Assembly (NCBI RefSeq): GCF_000764645.1
Contig: NZ_JRGK01000015.1
Span: forward strand, 1 to 64,000
Length of the DNA: 64,000 bases
Direction: 5' to 3'
From: Aeromonas finlandensis
GTDB lineage: Bacteria; Pseudomonadota; Gammaproteobacteria; Enterobacterales; Aeromonadaceae
The notes under the pieces are model-generated. The model made no database searches and was not told where the DNA came from. It saw only the letters and a list, made by a program, of their open reading frames with translations. The position numbers and the translations under genes are program-made. This document shows positions 51,923-61,078 of this stretch, in pieces; the stretch's first letter is position 1; the number at the start of each line of letters is the position of its first letter.

Positions 51923-53857
51923 ATGCAGCGGATCAGAATGACGATGGCCCAGGCGCTGGTGAAGTTTCTTGATCAGCAGTTTGTGGAAATTGATGGGGCC
52001 CAACACAAGTTTATACATGGCATCTTTACCATCTTTGGTCATGGGAATGTGCTGGGATTGGGTCAGGCGCTGGAGCAAGGTGCGGGGGGATTGAAAGTTT
52101 ATCAGGGGTGTAATGAGCAGGGGATGGCTCATATCGCTCTCGGGTTTACCAAGCAGCACAAACGCAAGCGGATCTGTGCTGTTACCTCTTCTGTGGGGCC
52201 GGGGGCTGCCAATATGGTGACTGCGGCTGCTACTGCCACGGCTAATCGCCTGCCTTTACTGTTATTGCCTGGAGATCTGTTTGCCAGCCGCCAGCCTGAT
52301 CCCGTGTTGCAACAGGTGGAGCAGTACCATGATGCCAGCCTGAGCACTAATGATTGTTTTCGCCCGGTATCTCGTTATTGGGACAGGATATCTCGACCGG
52401 AACAGTTGATGAGTGCCCTGATAAATGCCATGCGGGTACTCACAGATCCTGCTGATACCGGGGCGGTCACTCTCTGTCTACCGCAAGATGTGCAAGGCGA
52501 AGCCTATGATTATCCAGCTGCTTTCTTTGCCAGACGTGTACACCGCATTGAACGTCGGCCTCCCAGTGACGCTATGCTGGCCGACGCCTTATCTCTTGTA
52601 TTGGCCAAGCGTAAACCGTTATTGGTATGTGGAGGCGGGGTACGTTATAGCGAGGCTCATGGCGCGTTACGTGACTTTGTCGAGCGCTTCAATATTCCAT
52701 TTGCCGAGACCCAGGCGGGTAAGGGGGCGATTGAGGCGGAGCACCCTCTCAATGTTGGGGGACTTGGCACTACCGGCTGTCTGGCGGCTAATCGCCTGGC
52801 TGCCGAGGCTGATTTGATCATTGGGGTGGGTACCCGTTTCACCGACTTCACAACCGCATCCAAGTCATTATTTAGCCATCCTGAGGTACAATTCTTGACC
52901 ATCAATGTCACCAGCTTTGATGCCCACAAGCTGGATGCCGTGCCTGTGGTTGCCGATGCTCGGGTGGCTTTGGAGGGGCTGGGCGAGCTGCTCGCGGCAC
53001 GCGATTATCGCAGTAATTATAAAGATGAGATTATTTCCGCTCGTACCGAGTGGGAAAGCGAGTGGCAGCGGTTAGCCAATGTGCAGGTTGACCAGCATTT
53101 TGTGCCAGAAGTTGCTGGGCAACTTGATAATTTACTGCCGGAGTATATGGATAGTCTGGCGACCCGATTGACTCAAACCCGGGTGTTGGGATTGCTGGAC
53201 AAGTGGCTTGAGCCTGATGCCATTGTCGTGGGAGCTGCGGGTTCTCTGCCTGGTGATCTGCAGCGTATGTGGCGGCCACGGCATCCAGATACCTATCACC
53301 TCGAGTATGGTTACTCCTGCATGGGTTATGAGATTGCGGCCGCCATCGGGGCCCGTATCGCGTCACCAGCCCAGCCAGTCTATGCGTTTGTCGGTGACGG
53401 TTCCTACCTGATGCTGCACACAGAACTGCAAACGGCCGTACAAGAGGGGCTGAAGATTGTTGTCTTGTTGTTCGACAATGCCGGATTTGGTTGCATTAAT
53501 AACCTGCAAATGGGGCAAGGGATGGGCAGTTTTGGTACCGAAAACCGATATCGAAATCCGGATAGCGGGGTTTTAAATGGTCCTTTGGTACGAGTTGATT
53601 TTGCCAAGAATGCAGAGAGTTACGGTTGTACCAGCTATCGGGTGCACGACGAGGTGGAGTTGGAGGCTGCATTGGGGGCTGCTGCCCGTGACAAGGGACC
53701 GGTACTGATCGATATCAAGGTGCTGCCAAAAACCATGACTCATGGTTATGAAGCCTGGTGGCATACCGGCACAGCCCAGATTGCAGACAAGCCCGAAATC
53801 GAGGCTGCAGCAGCTGCGATTCGTGACATGTTGGTGACTCGCGCCCGTCAATACTGA
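51923..53857 (+). CDS. iolD: 3D-(3,5/4)-trihydroxycyclohexane-1,2-dione acylhydrolase
   Basis: A 644-residue ThDP-dependent enzyme that opens the cyclic trione to 5-deoxy-glucuronate. Seen: the N-terminal Pyr domain ([29 protein letters not shown] with the catalytic Glu region), [30 protein letters not shown], and the C-terminal ThDP motif beginning [14 protein letters not shown] with [18 protein letters not shown]. IolD-specific wording (YNKQ-like [25 protein letters not shown]) is present. GGGAG lies before the ATG. The gene has its own terminator. Confidence 0.95.
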   Translation: MQRIRMTMAQALVKFLDQQFVEIDGAQHKFIHGIFTIFGHGNVLGLGQALEQGAGGLKVYQGCNEQGMAHIALGFTKQHKRKRICAVTSSVGPGAANMVTAAATATANRLPLLLLPGDLFASRQPDPVLQQVEQYHDASLSTNDCFRPVSRYWDRISRPEQLMSALINAMRVLTDPADTGAVTLCLPQDVQGEAYDYPAAFFARRVHRIERRPPSDAMLADALSLVLAKRKPLLVCGGGVRYSEAHGALRDFVERFNIPFAETQAGKGAIEAEHPLNVGGLGTTGCLAANRLAAEADLIIGVGTRFTDFTTASKSLFSHPEVQFLTINVTSFDAHKLDAVPVVADARVALEGLGELLAARDYRSNYKDEIISARTEWESEWQRLANVQVDQHFVPEVAGQLDNLLPEYMDSLATRLTQTRVLGLLDKWLEPDAIVVGAAGSLPGDLQRMWRPRHPDTYHLEYGYSCMGYEIAAAIGARIASPAQPVYAFVGDGSYLMLHTELQTAVQEGLKIVVLLFDNAGFGCINNLQMGQGMGSFGTENRYRNPDSGVLNGPLVRVDFAKNAESYGCTSYRVHDEVELEAALGAAARDKGPVLIDIKVLPKTMTHGYEAWWHTGTAQIADKPEIEAAAAAIRDMLVTRARQY

Positions 53858-53891
53858 TGTTGTTTTGGCTTAATCCAAAGGTCCTGTATAT

Positions 53892-53914
53892 GGGAGGCAA
53901 TTGCCTCCCTTTTT
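53892..53914 (+). terminator. Terminator after iolD
   Basis: Perfect palindrome GGGAGGCAATTGCCTCCC followed by TTTTTT. Confidence 0.88.
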
Positions 53915-54094
53915 TATGTGTTTCATCAAAGCTAGAAATGGAATATGTAAATATGGCCGGATTTAACATGTAATAAAACACAATTATTTGTTTTTAAAGT
54001 GAAAAATTAATTTTCGCCACGAGCGTCTGGTTGTTGTGTGATTGTAAAGTGTTAACCCGCGCTCAAAAACGAAAAGTCCAATTGCCATTAAGTT

Positions 54095-54108
54095 GAAATA
54101 AAAATTTC
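54095..54108. promoter_or_regulatory. Palindrome GAAATAAAAATTTC upstream of iolG
   Basis: Same GAAAT-N4-ATTTC pattern as at iolA. It lies about 150 bases before the iolG ATG. The intervening 54110-54250 is a leader with a GC-rich stretch (about 54170-54210) and no gene. Confidence 0.55.
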
Positions 54109-54256
54109 ACATGGTATGTTCATCTAATCCAGACCGTAGTGCCAAGAAAAAGTGGTTCGACACTAGGTCAGCCTGGACTCGCAGGCGCAGCCGGCATCTC
54201 GGCAGGACGCCTACAACCTACAACACTGTGCAGATAAACAGTATCAAGGAGTTGGT

Positions 54257-55243
54257 ATGTTTAATATCGCGTTATTTGGTGCCGGTCGGATTGGTCAGGT
54301 TCATGCGGTCAACATCGCTGAGCATAAGGAAACTCGTCTTTATTCTGTGATCGACCCTCATCAGGAGGGGGCTTTGACTTTGGCCGCCAAGTACGGTGCC
54401 AAGGTACAAAGTTGTGAAGAGGCAATGGCTGATCCCCAGATCCATGGGGTGTTGATTGCGTCAGCCACTGATACCCATGCCGATCTTATTGAACAGGCGG
54501 CTCGCGCTGGGAAAACCATTTTTTGTGAGAAACCGGTTCATCTGGATTTGGCTCGCGTCCGTGATTGCCTCGCGACTGTAGCGGCTTGCAAGGTACCGTT
54601 ATTTGTTGGTTTTAACCGCCGCTATGATCCCCAGTTCCGCCGAGTGAGAGAGCTGCTGGCGGCCGGTATGATAGGCAAGGCCGAATCCTTGGTGATCACC
54701 TCACGAGACCCCTCACCACCTCCTGCCAATTACGTCAAAGTGTCTGGTGGTATGTTCCGTGATATGACCATCCATGATTTCGATATGGCTCGCTTCATCA
54801 TTGGAGAGGACCCTGTATCTATCTATGCCCAGGGAAGTAACCTGGTTGATCCTGCTATTGGTGACGCTGGCGATATAGATACCGCCTTTGTGGTGATGAA
54901 GTTCCCATCCGGGGCTATGGCTACCATTGTCAACAGTCGCCGCTCAGGTTATGGCTACGATCAGCGCTTGGAGTTACACGGATCCAAGGGATTGCTGACG
55001 GCCAAAAATATCCATGAAAACGCAGTCGAGTTATGGAGTGAAGAAGGGTGTGTTGCTGCCAAGCCGGAACATTTCTTCCTGCAACGCTATGCAGCCGCCT
55101 ATATTGCTGAATGGCAGCACTTTGTTGACGTTCTGGCAGGGCGAGCTACTCCAGAATGCAGTGGTAATGATGGCGCTCAAGCTCTCTATCTAGCCGATAT
55201 GGCTCTGGAATCCCTCCGCAGCGGTCGTGAAGTCAAGCTGTGA
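54257..55243 (+). CDS. iolG: Inositol 2-dehydrogenase
   Basis: A 328-residue Gfo/Idh/MocA enzyme oxidising myo-inositol to scyllo-inosose with NAD. Rossmann start NIALFGAGRIGQVHAVNIA, FCEKPVHLDLARVR with the EKP motif, VGFNRRYDPQFRRV, and the substrate-site segment GGMFRDMTIHDFDMARFIIGE with the Asp-x3-His catalytic pair are all typical IolG. AAGGAG lies upstream. Its operon probably continues into the symporter, CBS and exonuclease genes. Confidence 0.92.
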   Translation: MFNIALFGAGRIGQVHAVNIAEHKETRLYSVIDPHQEGALTLAAKYGAKVQSCEEAMADPQIHGVLIASATDTHADLIEQAARAGKTIFCEKPVHLDLARVRDCLATVAACKVPLFVGFNRRYDPQFRRVRELLAAGMIGKAESLVITSRDPSPPPANYVKVSGGMFRDMTIHDFDMARFIIGEDPVSIYAQGSNLVDPAIGDAGDIDTAFVVMKFPSGAMATIVNSRRSGYGYDQRLELHGSKGLLTAKNIHENAVELWSEEGCVAAKPEHFFLQRYAAAYIAEWQHFVDVLAGRATPECSGNDGAQALYLADMALESLRSGREVKL

Positions 55244-55360
55244 CCCCGTGAGAAAATCATAACAAGGCCTTGCGCCAATCCTCACATTTCTTCGCCCCAC
55301 ATTACGCTGCCTCTCACATGAGGCAGCGAATTGGATATTGAAGACACGGAGAACGCACAC

Positions 55361-57058
55361 ATGTTAGCCTTTACCTCTTTTATCGGCTTCACCCTGCTGG
55401 TGGCCGCTATTGCCTACTACAAAACTCATAATGCACATTTGACCGAATCTGCGGAAGGATATTTCCTCGGTGGTCGGTCCATGACTGGTATGTATATCGG
55501 TGGTTCTATGCTACTGATGAACCTCTCGACAGAACATCTGGTTGGTTTGAATGGATTATCATTTCGGACCGGGTTTATCGTGATGGCTTGGGAAGTAATG
55601 GCAGCCATGACAATAGTGTTGTTTGCATTGTTTTTTTTGCCAAAGTATCTAAAGCTTGGTATTTCAACAATTCCAGAGTTTTTGGAGCGGCGTTTTGACA
55701 AGCAGACCCTAACTATTACCTCTATTCTATTTCTCGGTATGTATGTTATTTCGCTGCTCCCTATTGTGCTATATACAGGTGCGATAGCCTTGGAAAGTTT
55801 ATTTCGTGTATCTGAAGTTTTCCAACTTGATAAGACGACAGCACTTTGGATCATGGTGTGGGGGGTCGGTGGCCTCGGCGCGATATATGCGGTGTTTGGT
55901 GGGATCAAGGCCATAGCCGTAGCTGATACGGTCAATGGTGTCGGTCTTATTACCGGTGGATTGATGGTGACATTATTTGCCTTGGCCTATGTAGGGGATG
56001 GCAATATCTGGAGCGGGTTGGTTGAAGTATATGAGTTCAACCCGGGGAAATTTAACTCTATCGGAGCGGAGGATTCTCTAGTCCCATTTTCAACATTATT
56101 TACCGGTCTAATTATATCTAATATGTTTTTTTGGTGTACCAACCAATCGATTGTGCAAAAAGCGTTGGGGGCAAAAAATCTGGCTGAGGGGCAAAAGGGC
56201 GTATTGTTGTGTGCGTTTTTCAAACTGATGATCCCATCAATCATCATTCTTCCCGGTATTGTTGCTTTCCATATATTCCAGGGGCAGATTGATAATCCGG
56301 ATCATGCATATCCTCGGTTGGTACAATTGGTATTGCCAGAAATGTTGGTTGGTTTCTTTGCCGCAGTGGTGGTAGGTGCGGTGTTCTCCACTTTCAGTGG
56401 TGGGCTCAATTCTTCTGTGACTCTATTCACTATCAATATTTATAAAAAGAGCCTGAAGCCTGATGCTACCGAAGCACAAACAGTTGCCGTCGGTAAATAT
56501 CTTGGTCTTGGCTTGGCATTGGTGGCAATGATCGTTGCCCCATTGGTTGCTAATGCGCCAGATGGACTCTTCTATCTTATTCAACAACTGCAGGGGATCT
56601 TCAATGCGCCAATCCTGAGTGTGGTATTGGTGGGCCTGCTGACCAAGAGGGTTCCTGCTATTGCAGCCAAGCTGGGGTTATTGTTCGGGATGTCAGCTTA
56701 TATCTTGTTCAATTTTGTTATCAAGGTAGATATCCACTTCTTCCACCTGCTGGGGATCCTGTTTGTGCTCAACGTGGTGTTCATGTTGTTGGTCGGCCAT
56801 TTTTATCCGCAACGGGCTTATGAGGAGGTGTATACCGAACAAGTGGATATTCAGCCTTGGAGTTTGGTCAAGCCGGTTGCGGTGCTCATCGTGCTTGGTT
56901 CCATTTCAATGTATGTATTCCTTGCGCAAAGCGTACCTGCATGGCTGATGGGCCTTTACTATCTAGTGGCATTTGTCTCCTTGGGCTATATCTTCTGGGC
57001 CATAGGTCGTGAACTTTTTGGTGCTTCTCGTACTTTGGTGGTGGAAGCTGAGGATTGA
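55361..57058 (+). CDS. Na+/solute symporter (SSS family), probable inositol transporter
   Basis: A 565-residue protein of about 14 helices with the SSS pattern: GYFLGGRSMTGMYIGGSMLLMNLSTEHLVGLNG near the N-terminus, the AIYAVFGGIKAIAVADTVNGVGL loop, FWCTNQSIVQKALGAKNLAEGQKG, and AAVVVGAVFSTFSGGLNSSVTLFTINIY, the Na2-site helix. It resembles SGLT-like sugar/inositol symporters more than acetate ActP. The substrate is inferred as myo-inositol from the operon. The start at 55361 follows GGAG by nine bases. The gene is markedly more AT-rich than the backbone. Confidence 0.87.
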   Translation: MLAFTSFIGFTLLVAAIAYYKTHNAHLTESAEGYFLGGRSMTGMYIGGSMLLMNLSTEHLVGLNGLSFRTGFIVMAWEVMAAMTIVLFALFFLPKYLKLGISTIPEFLERRFDKQTLTITSILFLGMYVISLLPIVLYTGAIALESLFRVSEVFQLDKTTALWIMVWGVGGLGAIYAVFGGIKAIAVADTVNGVGLITGGLMVTLFALAYVGDGNIWSGLVEVYEFNPGKFNSIGAEDSLVPFSTLFTGLIISNMFFWCTNQSIVQKALGAKNLAEGQKGVLLCAFFKLMIPSIIILPGIVAFHIFQGQIDNPDHAYPRLVQLVLPEMLVGFFAAVVVGAVFSTFSGGLNSSVTLFTINIYKKSLKPDATEAQTVAVGKYLGLGLALVAMIVAPLVANAPDGLFYLIQQLQGIFNAPILSVVLVGLLTKRVPAIAAKLGLLFGMSAYILFNFVIKVDIHFFHLLGILFVLNVVFMLLVGHFYPQRAYEEVYTEQVDIQPWSLVKPVAVLIVLGSISMYVFLAQSVPAWLMGLYYLVAFVSLGYIFWAIGRELFGASRTLVVEAED

Positions 57059-57074
57059 GTTGTTCGTTTTACAG

Positions 57075-57097
57075 ACGCCCCCTTCATTAGGGGGCGT
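57075..57097 (+). terminator. Hairpin between the symporter and CBS genes
   Basis: ACGCCCCC-TTCATTA-GGGGGCGT without a real T-run. It may attenuate or process the message rather than end it. Confidence 0.5.
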
Positions 57098-57129
57098 CCC
57101 TGTTTGTGATATCTGGAGATAGTATTCCC

Positions 57130-59001
57130 ATGTCGTTGGACCAATCCCTGTTGCCAAATATTTGCCATTTTCTTTCCTCCACAGATCCGTTCGATCTTTT
57201 GCGAGAGTCCGAGTTGAAATTGTTGGCCGGACAGATTGAGATCTCTTATTGGTCTGCGGGGGAGGTATTGCCGGGCGAACGCATCGTAGGGAAGGGGCTG
57301 TTTGTTGTGCGCACTGGCGCACTTGAACAACGCTATCCAGATCAGAGTTTGCGTGCCCGTTTGGGGAGTGGTGATCTGTTCGGATTCAGCCAGCTCGAAC
57401 GGGAGGGTGATTGCGACTATCAGGTCATAGCGATTGAGCCTGCTCTGATCTACGGTATTCCGAAGTCGATGCTCTATGAGGTAATGGAGCAGAATTACTC
57501 ACTCAAAGAGCATTTTGCCGAGGCTGAACACCGGCGTTTGGCCTCTGGACAACAGCGTGATCGCCCCTCTGATGAGGTGCTTTTTTCTCTTCAGCCGGTT
57601 TCAGTTATGGTCAATCGTCAGATGGCAGTGGTATCGCCGGAAACGTCCATCCATGAGACCGCAAAGGTGATGGTTAGTGAACATAGATCCAGCGCGTTGA
57701 TCATGGAAGGAGGCGCCTTGCTTGGTATTGTGACCGATAGGGACATGACCAAGCGGGTGATCGCTCAAGGGCTGCAATTTGATCAGCCAATCAGGTTGGT
57801 AATGAGTTGCAACCCATGCACGATTGACAGTAATGCCCCCCTGATACAGGCGATGGAGCTGATGATGCACCATAACGTGCGAAGCTTGCCCGTCATTGAG
57901 CAGGGGCGGATTTGCGGGGTGCTGACGGCAACCAGTCTGGTACAGCGCAACCAGGCCCAGGCGGTATTCCTGATCAGTCGTATCTATCGGCAGGAGTCAG
58001 TTGCCGGTTTACAAACACTTTGTGCACAGCGGCAAGCTTTATTTGAGGCACTTGTTGAGGGCGGGGTACAGGCTGGGCGAATAGCCCAAATCATGACCCT
58101 CATTGCGGATGCCATTACCCGTCGACTTTTGCAATTGGCGGAGCGGGAACTGGGGGGGCCACCATGCAGTTATGCCTGGATGGTGGCCGGTTCTCAAGCC
58201 CGTGGCGAGATGCACCCATTCTCTGATCAGGATAATGCGTTGGTATTGTCCCGTGAGGTTCAAGGAGAGGGCCGGGAGTATTTTCGCCGTTTGGGGGAGT
58301 GGGTTTGCCACGGCTTGGCGGAATGTGGCTACCAACTCTGCCCTGGTCAGATGATGGCATCCAACCCGGCCTGGTGTATCAGCCTGGATGCATGGTTGGC
58401 GCGTTATCGGATGTGGATTGCCAAGCCGGAGACCGACGCTCTGCTGCATGTCAGTGTCTTTCTGGACTTGCGATCTATCTATGGGGACTCCTCTTTAGTC
58501 AGCCGTTTGCAAGCAGGGTTGGGAAGGCTGATTGGGAGTCATCCACGTTTTTTGACCGTATTGGTGGCAAATTCTCTGCGGGTTAACCCGCCTCTTGGCC
58601 TGTTTCGCCAGTTTGTGCTGGCGAGGGATGGTGAGAATCGCAGTACCCTCAACATCAAGAAACAGGCGATTAATCTGGTGGTTGAGCTAGCCAGGATCTA
58701 TGCCTTGGCAGCAGGTAGCAGTGCAAGTGAAACGGCTGCACGGCTTGCTGATGCGGTCGCTGGCGACATTATCAGTGAAGGCAGCCGTAAGGAGCTGCTG
58801 GAAGCTTTTGAATTTCTCAATCAGGTCCGTTTTCGACACCAGATCGACGCTATGCGGCAGGGAGCCGCACCCAGTAACGGCATTGCACCAACCAGCCTCA
58901 GCCAGTTTGAGCGCAATCATCTTAAAGATGCTTTTCGTATCATTGCACGCACGCAGGAAGCCGCAGGTCAGCGCTTTCATGCCGCAGGGATATTGCGATG
59001 A
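57130..59001 (+). CDS. cNMP-binding / CBS / DUF294 nucleotidyltransferase-like signalling protein
   Basis: A 623-residue soluble protein. Residues about 20-140 form a cyclic-nucleotide-binding-like barrel (LLAGQIEISYWSAGEVLPGERIVG, LGSGDLFGFSQL). Residues 150-290 hold two CBS repeats (VSPETSIHETAKVMVSEHRSSALIM, SNAPLIQAMELMMHHNVRSLPVIEQGRICG). Residues 310-440 form a DUF294 nucleotidyltransferase with the motif AGSQARGEMHPFSDQDNAL near 352. The rest is the helical DUF294 C-domain. It resembles the regulator encoded beside SSS transporters in other proteobacteria, and may sense nucleotides and modify a partner. It overlaps the next gene by four bases. Confidence 0.85.
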   Translation: MSLDQSLLPNICHFLSSTDPFDLLRESELKLLAGQIEISYWSAGEVLPGERIVGKGLFVVRTGALEQRYPDQSLRARLGSGDLFGFSQLEREGDCDYQVIAIEPALIYGIPKSMLYEVMEQNYSLKEHFAEAEHRRLASGQQRDRPSDEVLFSLQPVSVMVNRQMAVVSPETSIHETAKVMVSEHRSSALIMEGGALLGIVTDRDMTKRVIAQGLQFDQPIRLVMSCNPCTIDSNAPLIQAMELMMHHNVRSLPVIEQGRICGVLTATSLVQRNQAQAVFLISRIYRQESVAGLQTLCAQRQALFEALVEGGVQAGRIAQIMTLIADAITRRLLQLAERELGGPPCSYAWMVAGSQARGEMHPFSDQDNALVLSREVQGEGREYFRRLGEWVCHGLAECGYQLCPGQMMASNPAWCISLDAWLARYRMWIAKPETDALLHVSVFLDLRSIYGDSSLVSRLQAGLGRLIGSHPRFLTVLVANSLRVNPPLGLFRQFVLARDGENRSTLNIKKQAINLVVELARIYALAAGSSASETAARLADAVAGDIISEGSRKELLEAFEFLNQVRFRHQIDAMRQGAAPSNGIAPTSLSQFERNHLKDAFRIIARTQEAAGQRFHAAGILR

Positions 59002-59732
59002 TTGGTTCGTTGGCAAGGTGGCTCGATCCTCTTGCAGCCCTTGAGCGTCGGCGCTCAAAAGCACTGACGAGATTTGGTCATGAACCTCTGGTTCGGTCAT
59101 TGCTGGTCCACTCTATCCCAATGGCCAACGCCAATCCTTGGCAGTTGCCAATGCTGGTTCTGGATATGGAGACCAGCGGATTGAATCCTGCACAGGATCG
59201 TATTCTCTCGATGGGGTGGATCCCCATTGTCGATGGAACATTACGTCTTGGTGAATCTTGCCACTACTATCTGGCCGCTGAAACTGTACGCGCCGAGAGT
59301 TCGGTGATCCATCATATCACTCCACAGGTTCTGCACGGTGGGCTCGATGAAAGGGATGCCCTCTCCAAGTTGCTGGAGGCGATCGCCGGACGATTATTGG
59401 TGGTCCATGGTGCTGCCATTGAACGACATTTCCTCGGTGCACTTTTGGCTCGCCATTGCGGTATTGATCATGAATTGCCACTGCTTTGGCTCGACACATT
59501 GGTTCTGGAGAGATCGCTGCTTCGCAACCGACATGTACAACGGGTGGATTACAGGCTCAGTGAAATCCGCAAGCGTCGCGGTTTGCCTCCTTATCTTGCT
59601 CATAATGCGCTAGCTGATGCCGTGGCTACCGGTGAGTTGCTATTGGTCCAGATGAAAGAAATTCTGGCGGGTCAGCCGCAGGCTCTGGGGCCACTCTATC
59701 GGCGAGTTCACCTCAATGGTATGAGGATATGA
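58998..59732 (+). CDS. DEDDh 3'-5' exonuclease (DnaQ-like)
   Basis: A 244-residue exonuclease-fold protein. ExoI motif LVLDMETSGLNP (Asp56, Glu58) and ExoIII HNALADAVATGELL (His, Asp) are present. In ExoII the expected Asp is replaced by Glu in VVHGAAIERHFLGALL. A long N-terminal helix pair (WLDPLAALERRRSKALTRFG) precedes the fold. An RNA, DNA or nucleotide substrate is possible. The ATGA overlap with the CBS/DUF294 gene implies tight coupling. I infer a shared role with that gene and with the symporter. Confidence 0.85.
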   Translation: MIGSLARWLDPLAALERRRSKALTRFGHEPLVRSLLVHSIPMANANPWQLPMLVLDMETSGLNPAQDRILSMGWIPIVDGTLRLGESCHYYLAAETVRAESSVIHHITPQVLHGGLDERDALSKLLEAIAGRLLVVHGAAIERHFLGALLARHCGIDHELPLLWLDTLVLERSLLRNRHVQRVDYRLSEIRKRRGLPPYLAHNALADAVATGELLLVQMKEILAGQPQALGPLYRRVHLNGMRI

Positions 59733-59739
59733 GCTGATA

Positions 59740-59813
59740 GAAACAAAAATTTCGCTCAGATCACAAAATGGACTTTTGATTTCATTTACTCTCTTCAATG
59801 AAATATACATTCC
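59740..59813 (+). promoter_or_regulatory. Operator cluster upstream of the second dehydrogenase/iolC operon
   Basis: GAAACAAAAATTTC at 59740-59753, GATCACAAAA at 59759-59768 and GAAATATACATTCC at 59800-59813 lie between the exonuclease stop and the dehydrogenase start. They repeat the motif types of the iolA and iolD/iolG promoters, so a new transcript probably starts here. Confidence 0.5.
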
Positions 59814-59873
59814 GTACCAGGCGTATATGAAATGAGACCCGGCTCTGTGCCGGCCAGAGCAGGAGAGGAGTTT

Positions 59874-61004
59874 ATGACGCAGGTTCGCATCGGTCTGATA
59901 GGAACAGGTTATATCGGTAGGGCTCACGCAATTGCTTTTGCCCAGGCCCCCACTGTGTTCCCTCTCAAGGGTGAGTTGGTGTGTGAGATGGTGGCCGAGA
60001 TTACTCCCGAGCTGGCAAAGCAGAGGGCACAGGAGTTTGGTTTTCGACGCTCAACCGGTGACTGGCGTGCCCTGGTCGCTGACCCTGCTATCGATGTAGT
60101 TGATATTTGCTCACCCAATCACCTGCACAAAGAGATGGCTCTGGCAGCCATTCGCCACGGCAAGCATGTCTATTCGGAAAAACCTCTTGCTCTGTGTGCC
60201 GCCGATGCCCGTGAGATGGTTGAAGCCGCCAAATTGGCCGGGGTCAAAACTCTGGTCGGTTTCAACTACATGAAAAATCCCACTGCGACGTTGGCTCGCG
60301 AGATCATTGAAAGCGGTGAGATTGGTGACGTTGTGCATTTCTACGGTACCCACAACGAAGACTATATGGCTGATCCGATGGCGCCTATCCATTGGCACTG
60401 TTTCAAGGAAACCGCTGGCTTGGGGGCGCTTGGTGATCTCGCCGCCCATATCGTCAACATGGCCCATTATCTGGTCGGTGATATAGAGCAGGTATGCGGG
60501 GATCTGCAGACGGTTATCACCCATAGGCCAGCGCGTGCTGGTGCAACTACCCTGGTGCCTGTCGAGAATGAGGACCAGGCCCATGCCATGGTGCGGTTTG
60601 CTACTGGTGCTCGTGGCCTTATCGAAACCTCTCGTATCGCGTGTGGCCGCAAGATGGGGCTCAGTTACGTGATTACCGGTACTAAAGGAACCCTTTCTTT
60701 CACTCAGGAGCGAATGGCCGAGCTCAAGCTCTATCGCCATGATGACCCTGTTGCTCGCCAAGGCTTCAAGACCATATTGGTGGGGCCTGCTCACACCGAT
60801 TATGCCCCCTTCTGTGGTGGCGCCGGACATGGCATCGGGTTCAACGATCAAAAAACGGTGGAGGTGCGCGATCTGGTTGATGCCATCGCCACCAATGGTT
60901 CCCTTTGGCCGGATTTCGAGGAGGGATGGAAGGTTTCAAGGGTGCTGGATGCCATTGCTTTTTCCCATGCCCATGCTCGCTGGGTTGATGTCAGCGAATG
61001 CTAG
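59874..61004 (+). CDS. Gfo/Idh/MocA oxidoreductase (inositol-type dehydrogenase)
   Basis: A 376-residue NAD(P)-dependent dehydrogenase: RIGLIGTGYIGRAHAIAF, YSEKPLALCAADAREMVEAAKLAG with the EKP motif, LVGFNYMKNPTATLAREII, and GALGDLAAHIVNMAHYLVGDIEQV supplying the Asp/His catalytic pair. It is longer than IolG and of a different subgroup, like the second dehydrogenases of other iol clusters that act on scyllo- or chiro-inositol isomers. The substrate is inferred only from context. AGGAGAGGAG precedes the ATG. Its end lies close to iolC. Confidence 0.87.
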   Translation: MTQVRIGLIGTGYIGRAHAIAFAQAPTVFPLKGELVCEMVAEITPELAKQRAQEFGFRRSTGDWRALVADPAIDVVDICSPNHLHKEMALAAIRHGKHVYSEKPLALCAADAREMVEAAKLAGVKTLVGFNYMKNPTATLAREIIESGEIGDVVHFYGTHNEDYMADPMAPIHWHCFKETAGLGALGDLAAHIVNMAHYLVGDIEQVCGDLQTVITHRPARAGATTLVPVENEDQAHAMVRFATGARGLIETSRIACGRKMGLSYVITGTKGTLSFTQERMAELKLYRHDDPVARQGFKTILVGPAHTDYAPFCGGAGHGIGFNDQKTVEVRDLVDAIATNGSLWPDFEEGWKVSRVLDAIAFSHAHARWVDVSEC

Positions 61005-61078
61005 GTGGCTCAGTCCCCGTTTTCCCGTGGCCGCTTTGGCGGATCACTGCTCCCGAGGGAGCTAGCTTGGAGCTATGT

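Noticed and set aside
57130-59732. Reading the CBS/DUF294 and exonuclease pair as a toxin-antitoxin or phage-defence unit
   Set aside because: The pair follows an SSS symporter in an operon, as similar pairs do elsewhere. There are no defence genes nearby, so a transport-linked signalling role is the simpler reading.
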